From NCBI RefSeq assembly GCF_024300625.1, contig NZ_CP101322.1:2059992-2123991 (forward strand): a stretch of 64,000 nucleotides of DNA. The letters are read 5' to 3'. Both the position numbers and the translations under genes were made by a program. Below are positions 56,664-64,000 of this stretch, piece by piece. A model generated the notes under the pieces. It ran no database searches. It saw nothing but the letters and a program-made list of their open reading frames with translations, and had not been told where the DNA came from. The stretch's first letter is position 1, and every line of letters begins with the position of its first letter. Source of the DNA: Halovivax gelatinilyticus (lineage in GTDB: Archaea > Halobacteriota > Halobacteria > Halobacteriales > Natrialbaceae).

Positions 56664-57731
56664 TCACTCGTCGTGAGCGACCGGATCGAGCGACCGGGTC
56701 GGTCGAGTGAGCCAGTCCGCGTTCCCGTCGTCGACGGCGAGAACGTCGCCGAGAACGACCGACGCGCCAGCGTCGGCCTCGACGCCCGCTTCGAGCGAGA
56801 CGACGGTCTCCGGTTCGATCTCCGTCGCGCCGTCGATCGGTCGTTCGCGGGGTTCGAGCCCGAGGCCGACGACGTCGGCGCGCGCCGCGTCGGCGAAGCC
56901 GAACGATCCGACCTCGGCGATCAGCTCGACTTCGACTTCGCGGACCGTCGACGGCCCGGCCGACAGCATCGTCCGTGCGGACCGAAGCGCGCTCTCGACG
57001 GCGACGTGTGCGCGGCGCTCCCAGCCGCCGTCGGTTCCCGGAACGAACGTTCTCGTGAGTCGTCCGTGATACCCATCGGCCGTTCGGGGAGCGAGTCGAC
57101 AGACGACCGGTTCGCCGAGCGCGATCGGATCGGCCGCGTCGATCTCGGTTCGCCCGCCGGGGAACCCGCCGCCTTCGACCACGGCCGCGTCGACTCGTCT
57201 GCGGAGGTTCTCCGGCGCGAACGGTTCGCCGTTCGAGACGAGTGCCGGATCGACTTCGGACGTCGACTCCTCGCGGGTTTCGTCGCTCGCCGGAGCGAGG
57301 ACGGTCGCCGCCCGGCGAACGCCCGCCGCGGCGACCTGCTGGGCTCGCCGAATCTCCTCGCGCTCGTCGTCGGTCTTTTTCGCCCGTGCCCGCCCGAGCG
57401 CGTCGCTCGAAGCCAGGTCGAAACCGCCGCGTTCGAGGTGGAGCGCCGCGTCGTGGGGCAGCGTCGCCGGGACGAGCAGCGTTCCCGAGCGCCCGCGATC
57501 GGCGAGTCGCGTCGCCAGTCGCTCGGCGGCGTGGGTCGATCCCGGCGGCTCGTGGAGGCGCTCGTCGAGCACGGCGACCGCGTGGTGATCGGTGTCGGTC
57601 GGCTGTTTTCCCGCCCCGTCCTGGTCGATCAGGTAGCGACCCGCCGGCGCGGTCGGCGGACCGACGTGGACGTAGGCCACCGCGTCGCGCTCGTCGATCG
57701 CCCGACGGATCGCCTCCGGCGCCCGCCTCAC
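56664..57731 (-). CDS. M24 (Xaa-Pro aminopeptidase-like) protein with degenerate metal site
   Basis: A 355-residue protein starting at the GTG at 57731, which overlaps the helicase's TGA (GTGA), so the two are translationally coupled. The N-terminal half resembles a creatinase-N-like domain (PAPAGRYLID; TLLVPATLPHDAALHLERGG). The C-terminal half follows the pita-bread fold (KTDDEREEIRRAQQVAAAGV; TADGYHGRLTRTFVPGTDGG; VVSLEAGVEADAGASVVLGD). The usual first Asp (VVCRLAP instead of DxG), the Asp before TRT (GRLTRT) and the GHGIG histidine are missing; only the Glu of SLEAG is evident. It is probably not an active aminopeptidase. Confidence 0.72.
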   Translation of the reverse strand: MRRAPEAIRRAIDERDAVAYVHVGPPTAPAGRYLIDQDGAGKQPTDTDHHAVAVLDERLHEPPGSTHAAERLATRLADRGRSGTLLVPATLPHDAALHLERGGFDLASSDALGRARAKKTDDEREEIRRAQQVAAAGVRRAATVLAPASDETREESTSEVDPALVSNGEPFAPENLRRRVDAAVVEGGGFPGGRTEIDAADPIALGEPVVCRLAPRTADGYHGRLTRTFVPGTDGGWERRAHVAVESALRSARTMLSAGPSTVREVEVELIAEVGSFGFADAARADVVGLGLEPRERPIDGATEIEPETVVSLEAGVEADAGASVVLGDVLAVDDGNADWLTRPTRSLDPVAHDE

Positions 57732-59614
57732 GCTGGTTCGGCTTCGAGTTCTTCGGGCTGCTGGATCTCCTCGACGAGTTCGTCGAGGTCGGCGCCGGTG
57801 AGTTCGTTGTTGAGCAGGACGTCGATGGGAACCGTCGGCGCACCGTCGACCAGATTCTCGAGCAGGACGAGCCGTTCTCGCGCGCGAGACATGCCGACGT
57901 AGAAGACCCGCCGTTCGTTGTCGGTGAGGATGGGGACGGGCGAGGTGGTCTTGGTGAACTCCTCGCAGCCGGGGATGTCGGTGATGCCGCCGTCGTCGTC
58001 GGCGTTCGAACGGTCCTCGATGGTGGCGACCATCTGTTCGACGACCTTCTCGGTCAGGTCGGTGGCGACGAAGACGTGGTCGGCTTCGCGACCCTTCGCG
58101 GAGTGGATCGTCCCGACGCGCACTCGATCCGTCTCCATTCCCCGGTACTCGCCGATGGCGAAGTAGGCCTTGACGGACTTTTTCTGGAAGCTCGTCACCT
58201 TCCGGAGCATGTCCGAGGCCGAGTTCGGCCCCGGCATGAACGGGACGTGCTCGTCGATCACCGACGCCGGGACGGTCAACTCTTCTAAGTCGTCGACGCC
58301 GGCTTCTTCTTTCAACTCGTCGATCTCGTCGAACAGCGCGTCGCGCTCGTTCGTCCCGAACGCCGAGTCCTGGAGCATGTCCGCCAGCCGTCGCGCCTGC
58401 AGTCCGTCGAGGTCGTTTCCGTCCTCGATCGCCTCGACCGCGCGGACGTACTGGGTGAGCCGGTCGGTCCACATGCGCTGGTCGGTTAGCGCCGTGAAGG
58501 GGACGCCTTCGGTGATGAACTCATCGACGAACTGGAACATCTGATAGCGCGCCCGAAAGAGCAACATGATGGTGCCGTCGTCCTCGACGAGTGTCCGGCG
58601 GACCATCCGGACGAGATCGAGCATCGACTTGTTCGTTTCGGCCTCGACGACGCCGCCTTCCTTGCGGGGATTTAAGTCCTTGTCCTGGCGAACGTCGATG
58701 TGGCGGATCTCGCGGTTGACCGCGTTCAGGACGTTCGACGGGAGCCGATAGGAGTTAGGCAGGATGACGTCATCGTCGACGGCTTCGTCGAGCAGGAGCG
58801 CCGGATCGGCGCCCTGCCAGGAGTAGACGACCTGGTCGTCGTCGCCGGCGATGAGCACCTGCTCGACGTGGGGTTTCCACTCCTCGTAGACGTCGTACTG
58901 CAGGGTGGTGATGTCCTGGAATTCGTCGATCACCAGGTAGTCGACGTTCGGAACGAGCGAGCGCTGCCTGACGCGTTCGAGCATGTCGGCGAAGCCGACC
59001 TTGCCCTCCTGACCCTTGTAGTTGCGCCAGCCGCGGATCGCCTCGGGGACGTCGATTCGGTCGTCGTCCGAGGGCCACGTCGGCGTGTACTTGTTGCCCT
59101 CCTGGGCGTTAGGGTCGATGTCGGGCGGGAGCCTGACCTCTTCTACGTCCCACTGGAACGGGACGTCGTACCAGTCTGCGACCTCCCGCCGGGTCCGCTG
59201 GAGCCACTGGCTCGTCGCGATGATCTTGTTGCCGATCGTCGTCGATCGGGCGGTTCGCCGGCCCGCGCCCGAGTACTCGTCTTCGTACTCGAGGCCGAAG
59301 TCCTCGCAGAAGGCCTCCTTGTCCTTCTCGCCGATGACGTCGCCGCGCGAGAGCCCGAGTAGCTCGTAGGCTTTCGCGTGCATCGTACAGACGTTGCCCT
59401 GGAGCGCGCGGGGCGATTCGTCGAGGCGCGTAGCCAGCCGCTCGCGAACCTCCTGGGCGGCCGCACGCGTGTACGAGACGACGAGGATGTCGCGGAACGT
59501 GACGTCCTCTTCGTCGAGAATCTCTTCGACGTGGTCGAGAAGTGCTGTGGTCTTCCCGCTCCCGGGTCCGCCGAAGAGTCGGGTAACCGTCGTATCACTC
59601 GCGGTCATTGTCAC
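57728..59614 (-). CDS. UvrD/Rep-family SF1 DNA helicase
   Basis: A 628-residue helicase. Walker A is FGGPGSGKTTALLDHVEEIL (Lys21), motif II YLVIDEFQDITTLQYDVYEE, motif III DDDQVVYSWQGADPALL, and the late motifs include VGTIHSAKGREADHVFVATD and VFYVGMSRARERLVLLENL. It unwinds DNA 3' to 5' with ATP, probably in repair. Starts at residue 1 or 3 (MTMTAS) are equally possible. The M24-like gene follows with an overlap. The two are likely co-expressed, a pairing without an obvious explanation. Confidence 0.93.
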   Translation of the reverse strand: MTMTASDTTVTRLFGGPGSGKTTALLDHVEEILDEEDVTFRDILVVSYTRAAAQEVRERLATRLDESPRALQGNVCTMHAKAYELLGLSRGDVIGEKDKEAFCEDFGLEYEDEYSGAGRRTARSTTIGNKIIATSQWLQRTRREVADWYDVPFQWDVEEVRLPPDIDPNAQEGNKYTPTWPSDDDRIDVPEAIRGWRNYKGQEGKVGFADMLERVRQRSLVPNVDYLVIDEFQDITTLQYDVYEEWKPHVEQVLIAGDDDQVVYSWQGADPALLLDEAVDDDVILPNSYRLPSNVLNAVNREIRHIDVRQDKDLNPRKEGGVVEAETNKSMLDLVRMVRRTLVEDDGTIMLLFRARYQMFQFVDEFITEGVPFTALTDQRMWTDRLTQYVRAVEAIEDGNDLDGLQARRLADMLQDSAFGTNERDALFDEIDELKEEAGVDDLEELTVPASVIDEHVPFMPGPNSASDMLRKVTSFQKKSVKAYFAIGEYRGMETDRVRVGTIHSAKGREADHVFVATDLTEKVVEQMVATIEDRSNADDDGGITDIPGCEEFTKTTSPVPILTDNERRVFYVGMSRARERLVLLENLVDGAPTVPIDVLLNNELTGADLDELVEEIQQPEELEAEPA

Positions 59615-60021
59615 CGTACAAGGGCGCGGCCATCATAAGTGACGTGGGTTTCCTTTCGCCGATCGTCGGCTGAATCACACCGCCGGATTCGTTCACCACG
59701 CCACCGAACGGGCGACACGACCCGGCAACCGCCGGCTACGAACCGAGTCGGGTTCTTCGAGGCGACCGAGTCGCCCTGATCTCCACCCGTCACGGATCTT
59801 GTCCGTACAGTCGGGAACGCCCCGCGGCTCGCTCATCTCCGGCGTGGTGACTTCGCTGGCGTCGGCGTCGGTCGCGAACGAACCGCCGCTCTGACAGTCC
59901 GCTACCGTACGCTATGAACCAGGGAACACGTCTCTCCGCTCAGTACCGCCGGTCGAAGGCGGCGATCAACGAAAAATCAGCTCGGCCGCGTACGCCCGGG
60001 TCCTCGGTCGGTCGCCGGTCG
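59615..60021. other. Intergenic region, no gene seen (407 bp)
   Basis: Between the helicase start and the convergent end of the small zinc-finger gene. I see no coding frame I trust and no clear repeat. The right side (59960 on) includes the 3' flank of the 60022-60210 gene. Confidence 0.5.
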
Positions 60022-60210
60022 TCACGGGCTCGGAGACCACCCACAGACGGTACACGCCGTCGCCGCGCTGTCGTGAAGGCCGCGACACTCCGGACACTGT
60101 TTTTTCCGTCGATCCCGTTCCCAGCCTACGCGCTCGGTGGTGTGTCCGCGATCGGTGAGAAACTGGTCGAACACGTCGTCCGTGCCGTCGGGAGTAGCTC
60201 CCATAGGCAT
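60022..60210 (-). CDS. Small zinc-finger protein (HVO_0416-like)
   Basis: A 62-residue protein from ATG 60210 (a second in-frame ATG is two codons on). VFDQFLTDRGHTTERVGWER is followed by two CxxC pairs (QCPECRG; ACTVCGWSP), a small zinc-finger protein type known in haloarchaea (HVO_0416-like, from memory). The minus-strand TTTTATTA at 60229-60236 is a likely TATA box for a leaderless transcript. Confidence 0.75.
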   Translation of the reverse strand: MPMGATPDGTDDVFDQFLTDRGHTTERVGWERDRRKKQCPECRGLHDSAATACTVCGWSPSP

Positions 60211-60416
60211 GCAATACCATCACACACTAATAAAACGTGGGGTCGCTCCCGGTGCGTTGGCGCTCCCTCACGATTCGGTAGATGGCGAGTACGCGGGTTA
60301 TGGGGCTCATATACGTCGATATCGGGCGTTTATCCGACCCGGATCGACGGGCGACGTGCGGTCGACTCCGGCGAGCGACCCGCGAACTTTTGACCGACTC
60401 GGCCCAACGGGCGGGT

Positions 60417-61241
60417 ATGAGCGACCTCTCACTCGACGCGACCCAGCTCGATCGCTACTCGCGTCACGTCATCATGGACGAGGTGGGTCCCGAGGGCCAG
60501 GCTCGCCTGCTAGACGGCTCCGTGCTGGTCGTCGGTGCCGGCGGGCTGGGCTCGCCGGTCATCCAGTACCTCGCGGCGGCAGGCGTCGGCCGACTCGGCA
60601 TCGTCGACGACGACGTCGTCGAGCGCTCGAACCTCCAGCGCCAGATCGTCCACGCTGACGCCGACGTCGGTCGGCCGAAAGTCGAGAGCGCGGCCGACTA
60701 CGTAGCCCGCCTGAACCCGGACGTCGACGTCGAGACCTACGAGACGCGCCTCGACGCCGATTCGATCGAGGAGATCGCCGGCTCGTACGACGTCGTCTGC
60801 GACGCGAGCGACAACTTCGCGACGCGCTATCTCTGTAACGACTACTGCGTGCTCTCGGGAACGCCGCTGTCTCACGGCGCCATCTACCGCTTCGAGGGCC
60901 AGGCGATCACGTTCGAAAACGACGGCGAGGGGCCGTGCTACCGGTGTCTCTTCCCCGAAGCGCCCGAACCCGGAACGGTCCCCGACTGCGCCACGACCGG
61001 CGTTCTCGGCGTCCTCCCCGGTACGGTCGGGTGTATCCAGGCGACCGAGGTCGTCAAGCTCCTCACCGGCATCGGCGACACCCTGTCGGGTCGGTTGCTC
61101 CTCTACGACGCGGCCGGCATGACCGTCGAGACCGTCGAGGTCCACCCGTCGCCCGACTGCCCCGTCTGCGGTTCGAATCGGGCGATCGACTCGGTGGACG
61201 ACGTCACCTACGAGGCGCGGTGCGCGATCGGCGCGGACTGA
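60417..61241 (+). CDS. ubaA: E1-like SAMP-activating enzyme UbaA (ThiF/MoeB family)
   Basis: A 274-residue enzyme that adenylates the C-terminal glycine of ubiquitin-like SAMP proteins for protein conjugation and for sulfur transfer to tRNA and molybdopterin. Start at ATG 60417 (MSDLSLDATQLDRYSRHVIM); the frame upstream is not family-like. The nucleotide loop is VVGAGGLGSPVIQYLAAAG, DDDVVERSNLQRQ binds ATP and Asp-Met follows in DASDNFATRYL. The catalytic cysteine is Cys191 (TVPDCATTGVLGVLPGT), and the zinc pairs are CYRC (174/177) and CPVC (248/251). In haloarchaea one such enzyme serves all SAMPs. Confidence 0.95.
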   Translation: MSDLSLDATQLDRYSRHVIMDEVGPEGQARLLDGSVLVVGAGGLGSPVIQYLAAAGVGRLGIVDDDVVERSNLQRQIVHADADVGRPKVESAADYVARLNPDVDVETYETRLDADSIEEIAGSYDVVCDASDNFATRYLCNDYCVLSGTPLSHGAIYRFEGQAITFENDGEGPCYRCLFPEAPEPGTVPDCATTGVLGVLPGTVGCIQATEVVKLLTGIGDTLSGRLLLYDAAGMTVETVEVHPSPDCPVCGSNRAIDSVDDVTYEARCAIGAD

Positions 61242-61517
61242 TCACGCGGTTCGTTCGAATCGAGCGGTGCCGTCCTGCTCGACGGTGATGCGGTAGTTCT
61301 GGTAGGAAAACGAGACCACCACCGAGGCGCTCTCGCTCGGCGGATTCTCGAAGAGGTGTTCTAAGACGTGATCGATGCAATTGTACAGCGGCGGTAAGTC
61401 TTCGACCCGACGCTCCTCGAGGTCGGCGATGACCGAGACGACTTCGACGTTCAGATCGGCGCTCTCGGTGTCGAACTGCCGGGTGACGACGGCCGAATCG
61501 TCGCTCCGCTCGTCCAT
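61242..61517 (-). CDS. HalOD1 output-domain protein
   Basis: A 91-residue protein from ATG 61517 (MDERSDDSAVVTRQFD). A complete HalOD1 domain: VEVVSVIADLEERRVEDLPP, LYNCIDHVLEHLF and closing strands VVVSFSYQNYRITVEQDGTA. It is similar to the protein at 39463. It abuts ubaA convergently and has the 24-bp repeat array in its upstream region. Confidence 0.85.
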   Translation of the reverse strand: MDERSDDSAVVTRQFDTESADLNVEVVSVIADLEERRVEDLPPLYNCIDHVLEHLFENPPSESASVVVSFSYQNYRITVEQDGTARFERTA

Positions 61518-61580
61518 GGTCGTCTCTCGACCGGCGAACACCGTAAATCGGCGACCGACCTGCGCAAGCAACGTCACGGC

Positions 61581-61717
61581 GTGACACGGACACGAGCTCA
61601 CTGCGTGACACGGACACGAGCTCACTGCGTGACACGGACACGAGCTCACTGCGTGACACGGACACGAGCTCACTGCGTGACACGGACACGAGCTCACTGC
61701 GTGACACGGACACGAGC
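61581..61717. repeat. 24-bp perfect tandem repeat (5.7 copies)
   Basis: Units start at 61581, 61605, 61629, 61653 and 61677, followed by 17 bases of a sixth. Each begins GTGACACGGACACGAGCTCA and ends CTGC; the five full copies are identical. GAGCTC is an internal palindrome. No spacers separate the units, so it is not a CRISPR array. It lies between two divergent genes (61517 and 61782), in the shared promoter zone, and has a length divisible by 3. Confidence 0.95.
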
Positions 61718-61781
61718 ACTCGCCCAGGGGTGTCCTGCCGCGATGGGCACGTTCTTGGGACGAGCGCCCCACGGTTCGTCC

Positions 61782-62798
61782 ATGTACCAGGTCGGTATCG
61801 TCGGTTGCGGCGTCATCGGGTCGCGCCTCGCGACGGCGTTCGAGGCCCACGAGCGGACGGAAATCCGGGCCGTCTGCGATCGCGTCGCCGAGCGCGCGGA
61901 GTCCATGGCGGAGACCTACGACTGTGAGGCGGTCACCGCGGTGGGCGATCTCGTCTCGATCGACACGATTGACATCGTCTACGTCGGCGTCCCGCCGAAA
62001 CATCACGCGGCCGTCGTCCGGACCGCTCTCGACGCCGAAACGCACGTCATCTGCGAGAAGCCGATCGCCGAGACCGCGACGGTCGGGCGCGAACTGACGG
62101 TTCTCGCCCGCGAGAGCGATCGCACGACCGCCATCAACTTTCCGTTTCGCTACACGCCGGGGTTCGTGGACATGCGCGAGCGGATCGCAGCCGGCGAGAT
62201 CGGGACGCCCAAACGCGTTACGCTCAGTTTTCGCTTTCCGCGGTGGCCCCGCGAGTGGCAGGACGTCGACTGGCTCGCCGGTCGCGAGCAGGGCGGCCCG
62301 CTCCGGGAGGTCGGCAGTCACTTCGTCTTCGGAACGCAGGAGCTGTTCGGTTCGATCAGCGACGTCACGGCCGACGTCCGATATACGGGCCCGGAGACGT
62401 ACGAAGAGTCCATCGTCGGTACGTTCCTCGCGGGTGGCGACGCCGGCGATGCGTTCGGAGCGGATCCTGAGCCCGTCGAAGGCGGCACCGAGGGCGTCGT
62501 CGCCCTCGACGAGCCCGTCCACGGGACGATCGACCTCCTCTGTGACTGCGCCGGGAGCGAGGAGAACGCCATCACCGTCGAGGGGACCGAGGGATCGCTG
62601 TCGTTGCGGGCCTGGCGCCGCCTGGTGGCCGACCCCGGCGAACCGGACGAGCGGGTGCTCACCGACGACTCCGGCGAGACGACGCTCGCGCTGATCGACG
62701 AGTTCGTGACCGAACTCGACGGCGGCGACGGCGACCTCGTCAGCTTCGCGGCGGCGACGCGGGTGCAGGCGGTCGTCGACGAGCTTCTCGGCATTTGA
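61782..62798 (+). CDS. Gfo/Idh/MocA-family oxidoreductase
   Basis: A 338-residue NAD(P)-dependent dehydrogenase. The start is ATG 61782 (MYQVGIVGCGVIGSRLATAF), giving the Rossmann GxGxxG at once; an ATG at 61743 and a GTG inside the 24-bp repeats are in frame but add non-family sequence. The cofactor-binding EKP motif is in HVICEKPIAETATVG. The C-terminal beta domain contains GGPLREVGSHFVFGTQ, with the usual His. An acidic insert sits near residue 225. Substrate, probably a sugar or inositol-like polyol, is unknown. Confidence 0.9.
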   Translation: MYQVGIVGCGVIGSRLATAFEAHERTEIRAVCDRVAERAESMAETYDCEAVTAVGDLVSIDTIDIVYVGVPPKHHAAVVRTALDAETHVICEKPIAETATVGRELTVLARESDRTTAINFPFRYTPGFVDMRERIAAGEIGTPKRVTLSFRFPRWPREWQDVDWLAGREQGGPLREVGSHFVFGTQELFGSISDVTADVRYTGPETYEESIVGTFLAGGDAGDAFGADPEPVEGGTEGVVALDEPVHGTIDLLCDCAGSEENAITVEGTEGSLSLRAWRRLVADPGEPDERVLTDDSGETTLALIDEFVTELDGGDGDLVSFAAATRVQAVVDELLGI

Positions 62799-63005
62799 GG
62801 TGTCTCCGAGCGGAGCGTCGGTGCGTACGACGCTGTCGACGACTCCGGACGCCGTGTAACCATCTCACACCGTTCGATCGAGACCGAAGACACGCCGTTC
62901 GGATGCATTCGGCGACACGACTCGCTGGAATCACACTCGAACGTACGAGGCACAGCAGGATGGCGACCACCCGGGACTAAAGGAGCTTCACACCGTCGGT
63001 CCCGT

Positions 63006-63665
63006 GTGAGCGTCATCGTCGAATTCAGCCTCTCGACCGAGGACTTCGTCTTCGGGTCGGCGCTCGAGACGGTCGAGGACATGCGCATCGAACTCGAAGC
63101 GATCGTTCCCACGGGAAGTCGCATCGTCCCGTACTTCTGGGCGACGGGCGAGGACTTCGAGGGGTTCGAACGCCACGTCCTCGCCGATCCGGACATCGAG
63201 AGTATTACGCAGCTCGATCGGATCGACGACACGGCCCTGTACCGGACGGAGTGGACGCGAGACGTAAACGGTATCCTCTACGGACTCGGCGAAACCGAGG
63301 CCGTCGTCCTCGAGTCGATGACGGTCCGCGACGGGTGGCACTTTCGTATCCGATTTCCGAACCACGACCTGCTCGGACAGTTTTACAACTTCTGTACCGA
63401 ACGGGAGATTTCGGTGCACATCGACCGTTCGTACACGCTCACCGAAGCGTCGCGCGCCGGCCGCATCTTCGATCTGACGCCCGAACAGCGCGAAGCGATC
63501 GTCCTCGCCGTCCAGCGCGGCTACTATCGTGTCCCGCGTGAGACCGACCTGACGGAGATCGCAGCCGAACTGGGTATCTCACAGCAAGCTGCATCCAAAC
63601 GAGTACGACGCGGTGCGGACAGGGTCCTCCGGGGAGCGTTACTCGATCCGGGCGAGCGGTTCTAA
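63006..63665 (+). CDS. Bacterio-opsin-activator-type (HTH_10) regulator
   Basis: A 219-residue protein from a GTG at 63006. An N-terminal Bat-like sensor domain of about 150 residues (EFSLSTEDFVFGSALETVED) lacks PAS and GAF domains. The C-terminal HTH_10 is LTPEQREAIVLAVQRGYYRV with EIAAELGISQQAASKRVRRG. This is the short, one-component form of the family seen at 36988-39258. The DNA-binding targets are unknown. Confidence 0.9.
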   Translation: MSVIVEFSLSTEDFVFGSALETVEDMRIELEAIVPTGSRIVPYFWATGEDFEGFERHVLADPDIESITQLDRIDDTALYRTEWTRDVNGILYGLGETEAVVLESMTVRDGWHFRIRFPNHDLLGQFYNFCTEREISVHIDRSYTLTEASRAGRIFDLTPEQREAIVLAVQRGYYRVPRETDLTEIAAELGISQQAASKRVRRGADRVLRGALLDPGERF

Positions 63666-63683
63666 CCGGAGGAAGCGAGAGTT

Positions 63684-63705
63684 CCACGGGTCACCCGACC
63701 CGTGG
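63684..63705. terminator. Stem-loop after the Bat-type regulator
   Basis: CCACGGGT-CACCCG-ACCCGTGG is a perfect 8-bp inverted repeat with a 6-base loop, 19 bases after the stop at 63665. There is no strong T run after it, so it could also be an operator for the following gene. Confidence 0.45.
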
Positions 63706-63798
63706 TTGGTTACCCGGAGGCAGGGCCGTGACGAGCATAAAGTGGTTGTTATACCCACCCGAGCACCGAACTGTGGGTGTACGCTACCCCGATGTACG

Positions 63799-64000
63799 AT
63801 GACCCAGCGCTCACGCGAGGAGACCATCGCCGACCTGTTTCCGGTGGTCGCCCATCCGACGCGTCGATCTGTCCTGCGCACGCTTCGGCGGACCGATCAC
63901 CCGACGGTCGAGACGCTCGCTCGTGATCTCACGGAGCGGCGAGCGGGCGAGGTCGACGAGGATCTCTCGGTGGCGTTGCACCACCAGCACCTGCCTTACC
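63799..64000 (+). CDS. Winged-helix (DUF7344-like) protein, 3' end outside window
   Basis: The ATG at 63799 begins TQRSREETIADLFPVVAHPT and continues RRSVLRTLRRTDHPTVETLA in an open frame to the window edge with ALHHQHLPY at the end. This matches the small haloarchaeal winged-helix domain often called DUF7344. The rest is not in view. Confidence 0.75.
   Translation, partial: MTQRSREETIADLFPVVAHPTRRSVLRTLRRTDHPTVETLARDLTERRAGEVDEDLSVALHHQHLPY

Noticed and set aside
61160-61190. tRNA-like GGTTCGAATCG motif
   Set aside because: It lies within the coding region of ubaA and no cloverleaf surrounds it. No tRNA was found anywhere in the window.
61581-61717. Tandem array as a CRISPR or a repeat-protein N terminus
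   Set aside because: Units are contiguous with no spacers, so it is not a CRISPR. The in-frame VTRTRAHC repeats precede the Rossmann start of the oxidoreductase, and the ATG at 61782 fits the family exactly.

Overview
The window is haloarchaeal chromosome. The evidence is uniformly high GC with strong third-position GC, acidic proteomes (runs of Asp/Glu), twin-arginine lipoproteins, PGF-CTERM surface-protein tails, halobacterial output domains (HalOD1), bacterio-opsin-activator (HTH_10) regulators, an archaeal DNA primase large subunit, an archaeal Holliday junction resolvase (Hjc) and a UbaA-type E1-like enzyme. Many genes have a TATA-like box about 28-31 bases before the start codon, as expected for leaderless haloarchaeal transcripts. 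I saw no tRNA, rRNA or CRISPR array. Species cannot be assigned from the sequence.

Layout. 1-8.0 kb: secreted-protein island 1, made of a partial CARDB/PGF-CTERM surface protein, a convergent paralogue and a 1741-residue subtilisin-family protease with a beta-helix region. 8.4-15 kb: housekeeping block (winged-helix regulator, alpha/beta hydrolase lacking the usual nucleophile, priL, SWIM zinc-finger protein, acyl-CoA dehydrogenase). 15.3-17.1 kb: an AT-richer patch with a halocin-C8-like Tat-exported precursor ending in a ten-cysteine domain, then a membrane/winged-helix protein. 17.1-21 kb: decayed universal-stress-protein gene, hjc, CPBP membrane protease, a second winged-helix regulator, a small zinc protein. 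21-31.4 kb: ahcY, an orphan PGF-CTERM tail, and two more very large subtilisin-family proteases, each with its own CARDB domains and sorting tail. 31.7-39.3 kb: acidic secreted protein, nucleoside/SAH deaminase-like amidohydrolase, SpoIIM-like protein, DUF4382 lipoprotein, GIDE-like protein, PAS/GAF/Bat regulator. 39.4-45.3 kb: HalOD1 and UPF0058 proteins, a DUF433/DUF5615 toxin-antitoxin pair with a frameshifted toxin, copA plus the remnant of another copA, hisG. 45.6-64 kb: TraB-like protein, acyltransferase, aldo/keto reductase, a vapBC pair, Nudix hydrolase, MacB-type ABC exporter, FAU-1-like RNase, riboflavin synthase, a UvrD-like helicase with a degenerate M24 protein, ubaA, a 24-bp VNTR between two divergent genes, a Gfo/Idh/MocA oxidoreductase, a Bat-type regulator and a partial winged-helix gene.

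How they fit together. The three proteases and their CARDB/PGF-CTERM partners look like one expanding family of cell-surface proteases. In one case the anchor half is a separate adjacent gene; in the other two it is fused to the protease. The halocin-like precursor is the best candidate for an interesting secreted system. Its ten cysteines are spaced symmetrically (3-7-11-3-12-3-11-7-3), which I do not recognise from the classical halocin C8 peptide as I remember it.
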